Origin: a virus
Length of the DNA: 26,715 bases
Reading direction: 5' to 3' (one strand)
Virus record (IMG/VR): IMGVR_UViG_3300046817_000592
Coordinates: 1 to 26,715 of that record
The position numbers and the translations under genes were made by a program. Below the pieces are notes generated by a model. That model was given only the letters and a program-made list of their open reading frames with translations. It made no database searches and had not been told where the DNA came from. Shown here piece by piece: positions 23,827 to 26,715 of the stretch (positions are counted from its first letter, which is position 1; each line of letters begins with the position of its first letter).

Positions 23827-24684
23827 GTGGGAAGGATTCGATCGATCAAGCCCGAGCTGCCGCTGTCGGAAAACCTCGGCCGCTGCTCACGCGACGCGCG
23901 TCTGCTCTTCATCCTGCTGTGGACGATCTGCGACGACGAAGGGCGTGCGCGTGCGGTCCCACGCATGCTGGCTAGCCTTCTGTTCCCATACGACGACGAC
24001 GCCTCGAAAGAAATCGACGGCTGGCTCGCCCAGCTCCAGCGCGAGGGCTGCATTACCCGCTACGTCGTAGATGGCTCGCATTACCTTCAAGTTCACAACT
24101 GGTTGAAACATCAGCTGATCTCCCACGCAACGCCGTCGAAGATACCACCTCCTCCGGAGCCGCTCCAGAAAGTTCCGGAATCCTCCGGAAAACTCCGGCC
24201 TGATCTTGATCTTGATCTTGATCTTGATCTTGATCTGGATCTGGAAGGGAAAGGGAAAGGGAAAGGGAAAGGGAAAGATCAACAGCATGTGCGGCAAGCC
24301 GCACGCGAGGTGTCCAGATTCGCGGAGTTTTGGGCTGTCTACCCGATCAAACGCGGCAAGAAGACCGCCCACGCCAAGTGGGTGAGCAAGCGCCTCGACG
24401 CCCGCGCCGACGAGCTGATCGCCGACGTGCAAAAGCGCGTGAGCAGCGATGAGCAATGGCTGCGCGGCTACGCCCCTCACGCCTCGACCTACCTGCACCA
24501 GGAACGATGGGAAGACGAGCTGAATGGCCGGCGCGAACCTGTGCTGCCGCCCTCCAAAACCATGACCAAACTCACCAAGCTCCAGAGGAAAAAAGATGGA
24601 CAGCACGACCCACAGCAGGACATTGATCTTGAGCCGCATGCAGCGCCTCGTTTGCTTGAGCTTGGAGGGAACACCAGGCGATGA
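23827..24684 (+). CDS. O-like replication initiator with internal repeats
   Basis: This is a 285-residue protein with a GTG start at 23827 (AGGAG at 23811-23815). Residues 1-110 match the N-terminal domain of many phage replication proteins: MGRIRSIKPELPLSENL, ARLLFILLWTICDDEGRARA, LQREGCITRYVVDG and VHNWLKHQLISHATPSKIPP. Residues ~126-150 are low complexity, (DL)n then (GK)n. The C-terminal domain (~160-240) has FAEFWAVYPIKRGKKTAHAK and LRGYAPHASTYLHQERWED, typical of the phage O-like C-terminus. The repeats coincide with DNA arrays that look like an origin. The gene's end overlaps the next one by 89 bases. In lambda, O binds iterons within its own gene. Confidence 0.8.
   Translation: MGRIRSIKPELPLSENLGRCSRDARLLFILLWTICDDEGRARAVPRMLASLLFPYDDDASKEIDGWLAQLQREGCITRYVVDGSHYLQVHNWLKHQLISHATPSKIPPPPEPLQKVPESSGKLRPDLDLDLDLDLDLDLEGKGKGKGKGKDQQHVRQAAREVSRFAEFWAVYPIKRGKKTAHAKWVSKRLDARADELIADVQKRVSSDEQWLRGYAPHASTYLHQERWEDELNGRREPVLPPSKTMTKLTKLQRKKDGQHDPQQDIDLEPHAAPRLLELGGNTRR
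24153..24199 (+). repeat. Helically phased TCCGGA elements (candidate origin iterons)
   Basis: TCCGGA or one-base variants occur at 24153, 24164 (TCCAGA), 24174, 24184 and 24194 (TCCGGC), spaced 11, 10, 10 and 10 bases, close to one DNA turn. They lie inside the O-like gene, immediately before the tandem hexamers. They encode P-E-P...E-S-S-G-K-type residues, so protein coding does not obviously demand the spacing. Confidence 0.7.
24201..24242 (+). repeat. TGATCT hexamer array (6 perfect + 1 variant)
   Basis: Six exact TGATCT units (24201-24236) are followed by GGATCT (24237-24242), encoding alternating Asp-Leu. Each unit carries a GATC site, giving seven Dam-type sites in 42 bases. Such arrays easily change copy number by slippage in steps that keep the frame. 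Confidence 0.95.
24243..24276 (+). repeat. GGGAAA hexamer array
   Basis: Five exact GGGAAA units (24247-24276) follow GGAA, encoding (GK)n. The strand is purely purine across the whole array, with the pyrimidine strand opposite. Directly abuts the TGATCT array. Confidence 0.95.
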
Positions 24685-25057
24685 CGTGATCGACGGAACG
24701 GCCGAGATCTGGCTGGAGCGCCTGCAGCACTTCCACCCCGAGCGCCTGCGGTTGGCGTTCGAGGCGGTCGAGGCCCACTGCAAACGCTGGCCCACCCCGG
24801 CCGAGATCATCGAGTGCCTGCCAACCTACCCTCACGCTTGGGAGACGCCGGCGCCGGTCGAACGCCAGATTCCACCGGACCGCGAGGCCGGCCAGCGCAT
24901 CAGCGACCGGGCGCAACGCAATCGCGACCGGGCGCACAAGGCCGTTGCCGACTGCGCCAAGATGCTCGACGTCACGCTGCCACCCGGCACCATCGGGGCA
25001 GAGACATGCGATCCGGCGACTGCCGCCGAACTCAAGGCCGCAGGGAAGCTCGGCTGA
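24596..25057 (+). CDS. Replicative-helicase-loader-like protein
   Basis: This is a 153-residue protein. ATG 24596 is preceded by AGAGGAAAAAAG, a strong ribosome site, so the 89-base overlap with the initiator gene seems genuine; M15 at 24638 is a weaker alternative. Residues ~38-75 (EIWLERLQHFHPERLRLAFE, then KRWPTPAEIIECLPTYPHAW) resemble the helical core of phage helicase loaders of the lambda P / G39P kind. The C-terminal half is Arg/Ala-rich and helical (DRAQRNRDRAHKAVADCAKM). The place right after the O-like gene is that of lambda P. It is a loader by context and weak motif; no ATPase motif is present. Confidence 0.62.
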   Translation: MDSTTHSRTLILSRMQRLVCLSLEGTPGDDVIDGTAEIWLERLQHFHPERLRLAFEAVEAHCKRWPTPAEIIECLPTYPHAWETPAPVERQIPPDREAGQRISDRAQRNRDRAHKAVADCAKMLDVTLPPGTIGAETCDPATAAELKAAGKLG

Positions 25058-25524
25058 TGCAGTACGAATTCCACCACGTGCTGAACAAGCTCGACCCGCG
25101 GCGCGACGGCATCCTCGCCAGTACGATCGCGCGGCTGCAGGCGCTCCCGGTCGACCAGTCCTTCGACGTGACCGTCGAGCATCACAAGCGCGAGGCGACC
25201 GACAAGCAGCGCCGCTCGATGTGGGGCGTCGCCTATGTCGCGCTGATGGCGCACATCGGCCTGCGCGGCGCGGAGGAAAAAAAGGATCTGCACCGCGAGA
25301 TGTGCAAGCGCTACTTCGGCGAGCGCGTGACCGTCGGCGGCATCCGCATCCCGGCGCGCACGACGACCAAGGACGAAGAGGGCAAAGACAGCCGGCTCAC
25401 CACCGTCGAGCAGCTGGACTTCTACGCCTACCTGCAGCAATTCGGCGCCGAGATCGGCTGCTACGTCCCTGACCCTGATCCATTCTGGCGCGAGAAGGCC
25501 GAGAAGGAGGCCCATGCTCCCTGA
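25057..25524 (+). CDS. ninB: NinB-like recombination protein
   Basis: This is a 155-residue protein with ATG 25057 overlapping the previous TGA (TGATG) and GGGAAG ten bases upstream. Residues ~40-75 (FDVTVEHHKREATDKQRRSM then AYVALMAHIGLRGAEEKKDL) and ~85-130 (ERVTVGGIRIPARTTTKDEE, STVEQLDFYAYLQQFGAEIG-like end) match NinB of lambda, a single-strand-binding recombination mediator. The order O-like, P-like, NinB is exactly that of lambdoid phages. Overlaps the next gene by 11 bases. Confidence 0.82.
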   Translation: MQYEFHHVLNKLDPRRDGILASTIARLQALPVDQSFDVTVEHHKREATDKQRRSMWGVAYVALMAHIGLRGAEEKKDLHREMCKRYFGERVTVGGIRIPARTTTKDEEGKDSRLTTVEQLDFYAYLQQFGAEIGCYVPDPDPFWREKAEKEAHAP

Positions 25525-25714
25525 GTCGTTCGTCAAGCGCGGCCTTGAGCGGGCCAAGACGCTGTACCTGTTCGGCCAGCGGGCCGATGGCCTCACGCGC
25601 GACGAGCTGCTCGCCGGCCTGGCCGAAGTCGCGCACTCGGCCGAAGTGCAGCGCGAGAGCAGCAAGCACACGACCGATTTTCTGTTCGACCTGATCAAAG
25701 CGAGGCGCGCATGA
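25514..25714 (+). CDS. Small paralogue A of a tandem pair, 66 residues
   Basis: ATG 25514 follows GGAGG and lies inside the end of ninB. The protein begins LPESFVKRGLERAKTLYLFG and continues GLTRDELLAGLAEVAHSAEV. It shares V-K-R-G-L, then G-x-T-R-D-E-L-L-A at the same spacing with its downstream neighbour. Helical; function unknown. The stop overlaps the next ATG (ATGA). Confidence 0.75.
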   Translation: MLPESFVKRGLERAKTLYLFGQRADGLTRDELLAGLAEVAHSAEVQRESSKHTTDFLFDLIKARRA

Positions 25715-25911
25715 GCCTGTCCCGATCCGTCGTCAAGCGCGGCCTGCGGTCGGCCGACACGGTCACGTACAACGGCCAGCCTGTCACTGGCTTCACGCGC
25801 GACGAGCTGCTCGCGACCATCGGCCTGATCTCCGAGCGCAACCTGCAGCTCGAGCGGTGGTTCGCGGCCATCGCGGCCGCGATGAAGTCGATCAACCAGG
25901 AGTCCACGTGA
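25711..25911 (+). CDS. Small paralogue B of a tandem pair, 66 residues
   Basis: ATG 25711 overlaps the upstream TGA. It begins SLSRSVVKRGLRSADTVTYN and continues GFTRDELLATIGLISERNLQ. It is the same length as the upstream gene and shares its two conserved blocks, both at protein and DNA level, while its C-terminus differs (LERWFAAIAAAMKSINQE). Ends in GTGA overlap with the next gene. Function unknown. Confidence 0.75.
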   Translation: MSLSRSVVKRGLRSADTVTYNGQPVTGFTRDELLATIGLISERNLQLERWFAAIAAAMKSINQEST

Positions 25912-26486
25912 GCGCGATCACGCAATCGGCCGCCGGCCAGTCCTGCACGATCCGCGTGCCGGGGATCTGCGAATTCCATCACGCGGTGCTGTGCCACTAC
26001 CGCATGGCCGGCACCGCCGGCGCCGGCGAGAAGCCGCCCGACATGCAAGGCGCCTACGGCTGCACGCCGTGCCACGACGAGGTCGATGGCCGCATGCACC
26101 GCAGCGCCTTCAGCCGCGCCGATCTGCGCCTCATGCACGCCGAGGGCGTCATGCGCACGCAGCTGCTGCTGCTGCGCCAGGGCCTGATCACCATCGCCGC
26201 CGACGCGCGGCCGCCCAAGCTGTCGTTCCAGGGCGTGCCGATCACCTGGGACGAACCGGGCGATCCGCGCATGAATCCGGTGCGCGCGCGCTGGATCAAC
26301 GAACTCGGCTGCTGCGTCCAGGTCTTCCACCTGGCCGCCGCCGACGCCGAGAAGTCGCACCCGAACGACACGCCCGAGCAGCACGCCGCGCGCTGCGCGC
26401 GCTACCAGGCCGCCATCACGCGGCTCCTCGACCACGTCGAACCGGCCCTGGATCTGCTCACCGCCAGCCAGAGGATCGGCCCATGA
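25908..26486 (+). CDS. YbcO/DUF1364-like nuclease
   Basis: This is a 192-residue protein with GTG 25908 (GTGA overlap). Residues ~10-60 match DUF1364: QSCTIRVPGICEFHHAVLC, GAGEKPPDMQGAYGCTPCHD, EVDGRMH. The pairs C...C and C-x-x-C-H with flanking His are those expected of the metal-binding HNH-like fold; E. coli YbcO of this family has DNase activity. The remaining ~130 residues, including FQGVPITWDEPGDPRMNPVR, form a C-terminal extension beyond the usual ~95-residue YbcO length. The position after NinB matches the nin region of lambdoid phages. The stop overlaps the next ATG. Confidence 0.82.
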   Translation: MSAITQSAAGQSCTIRVPGICEFHHAVLCHYRMAGTAGAGEKPPDMQGAYGCTPCHDEVDGRMHRSAFSRADLRLMHAEGVMRTQLLLLRQGLITIAADARPPKLSFQGVPITWDEPGDPRMNPVRARWINELGCCVQVFHLAAADAEKSHPNDTPEQHAARCARYQAAITRLLDHVEPALDLLTASQRIGP

Positions 26487-26715
26487 CCCGGCACGCGCAT
26501 GCAAACCGCGTCGATGGCAACCAGTCGGCCATCGTGGACGCGCTGCGCCGGATCGGCGTACGCGTGAAGGTCACCAGCAGCGCCGGCGACGGCTTGACGG
26601 ATTTGCTGATGTTCTACCGCGGGCAAACCCTGATCGGCGAGATCAAGCGCGACGACGACCAGGAACTCACGCCGGCGCAGGCCGAACTGCACGCCCTGGC
26701 GCTCGAAGCCGGTGT
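26483..26715 (+). CDS. VRR-NUC/PD-(D/E)XK nuclease, truncated by the window edge
   Basis: 77 residues are visible from ATG 26483. GNQSAIVDALRRIGVRVKVT is a helix then strand; GDGLTDLLMFYRGQTLIGEI followed by KRDDDQELTPAQAELHALAL shows D...(E-x-K) and a T-P-A-Q helix, the catalytic core of VRR-NUC-type nucleases. In phages these can replace RusA/NinG Holliday junction resolvases, which fits this nin-like position. The C-terminus lies beyond the window. Confidence 0.82.
   Translation, partial: MTRHAHANRVDGNQSAIVDALRRIGVRVKVTSSAGDGLTDLLMFYRGQTLIGEIKRDDDQELTPAQAELHALALEAG

Noticed and set aside
24201-24276. CRISPR-like array
   Set aside because: Units are contiguous hexamers without spacers and lie inside an open reading frame.
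24053-24304. Minus-strand frame with SLSLSL and DQDQDQ repeats
   Set aside because: It is the complement of the hexamer arrays inside the replication initiator gene and has no start context or neighbours on that strand.

Overview
The window is one stretch of a tailed-phage (podovirus-type) genome or prophage with a GC-rich base composition. It is packed with genes and has essentially no spacer DNA. No tRNA, rRNA, CRISPR array, IS element, integrase, terminase, polymerase or obvious lysis gene was seen. Codon and GC character suggest a high-GC proteobacterial host (inference). The phage is a mosaic: a T7-like tail/ejection module is joined to a lambda/P22-like recombination and replication region.

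Region 1 (1-16085, plus strand, late/structural). It begins with the end of an unidentified gene, then two proteins with repeated carbohydrate-binding-like W/Y modules (312-1130 and 1131-3290). The second of these looks like a beta-propeller tail nozzle with extra domains inserted. Next come a GNAT-like internal virion protein (3287-3817) and a run of internal/ejection proteins (3817-11654), the last two very large and repeat-rich. Four tail fibre/receptor-binding genes follow (11661-16085), ending in a fibre with a collagen-like shaft.

Region 2 (about 15985-16705, junction). A small antisense gene for a PD-(D/E)XK-type nuclease candidate overlaps the last 101 bases of the tail-fibre gene. 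A strong hairpin plus T-run terminator (16681-16705) lies beyond it, oriented for the late plus-strand transcripts.

Region 3 (16705-23486, minus strand, early recombination operon). Eighteen genes run leftward and nearly all overlap by 4-14 bases. They include an ERF single-strand annealing protein, a YqaJ/lambda-type exonuclease, a large coiled-coil protein, three proteins of conserved phage DUF types (DUF6166, DUF3846-like, DUF7694), six tiny proteins that are mostly membrane-associated, and an unrecognised 389-residue protein.

Region 4 (23487-26715, rightward early operon). A 92-base divergent control region with a perfect inverted repeat separates the leftward operon from a rightward one. 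The rightward operon encodes a Cro/YdaS-like repressor, an O-like replication initiator whose gene carries helically phased repeats and two hexamer arrays (a candidate origin), a helicase-loader-like protein, NinB, two tandem paralogous small proteins, a YbcO/DUF1364-like nuclease, and a truncated VRR-NUC-like nuclease running off the end.

The most interesting points are the candidate origin inside the initiator gene, the antisense nuclease sandwiched between the tail fibre and its terminator, the large ejection protein split inside one of its own repeat modules, and the cluster of tiny membrane proteins.
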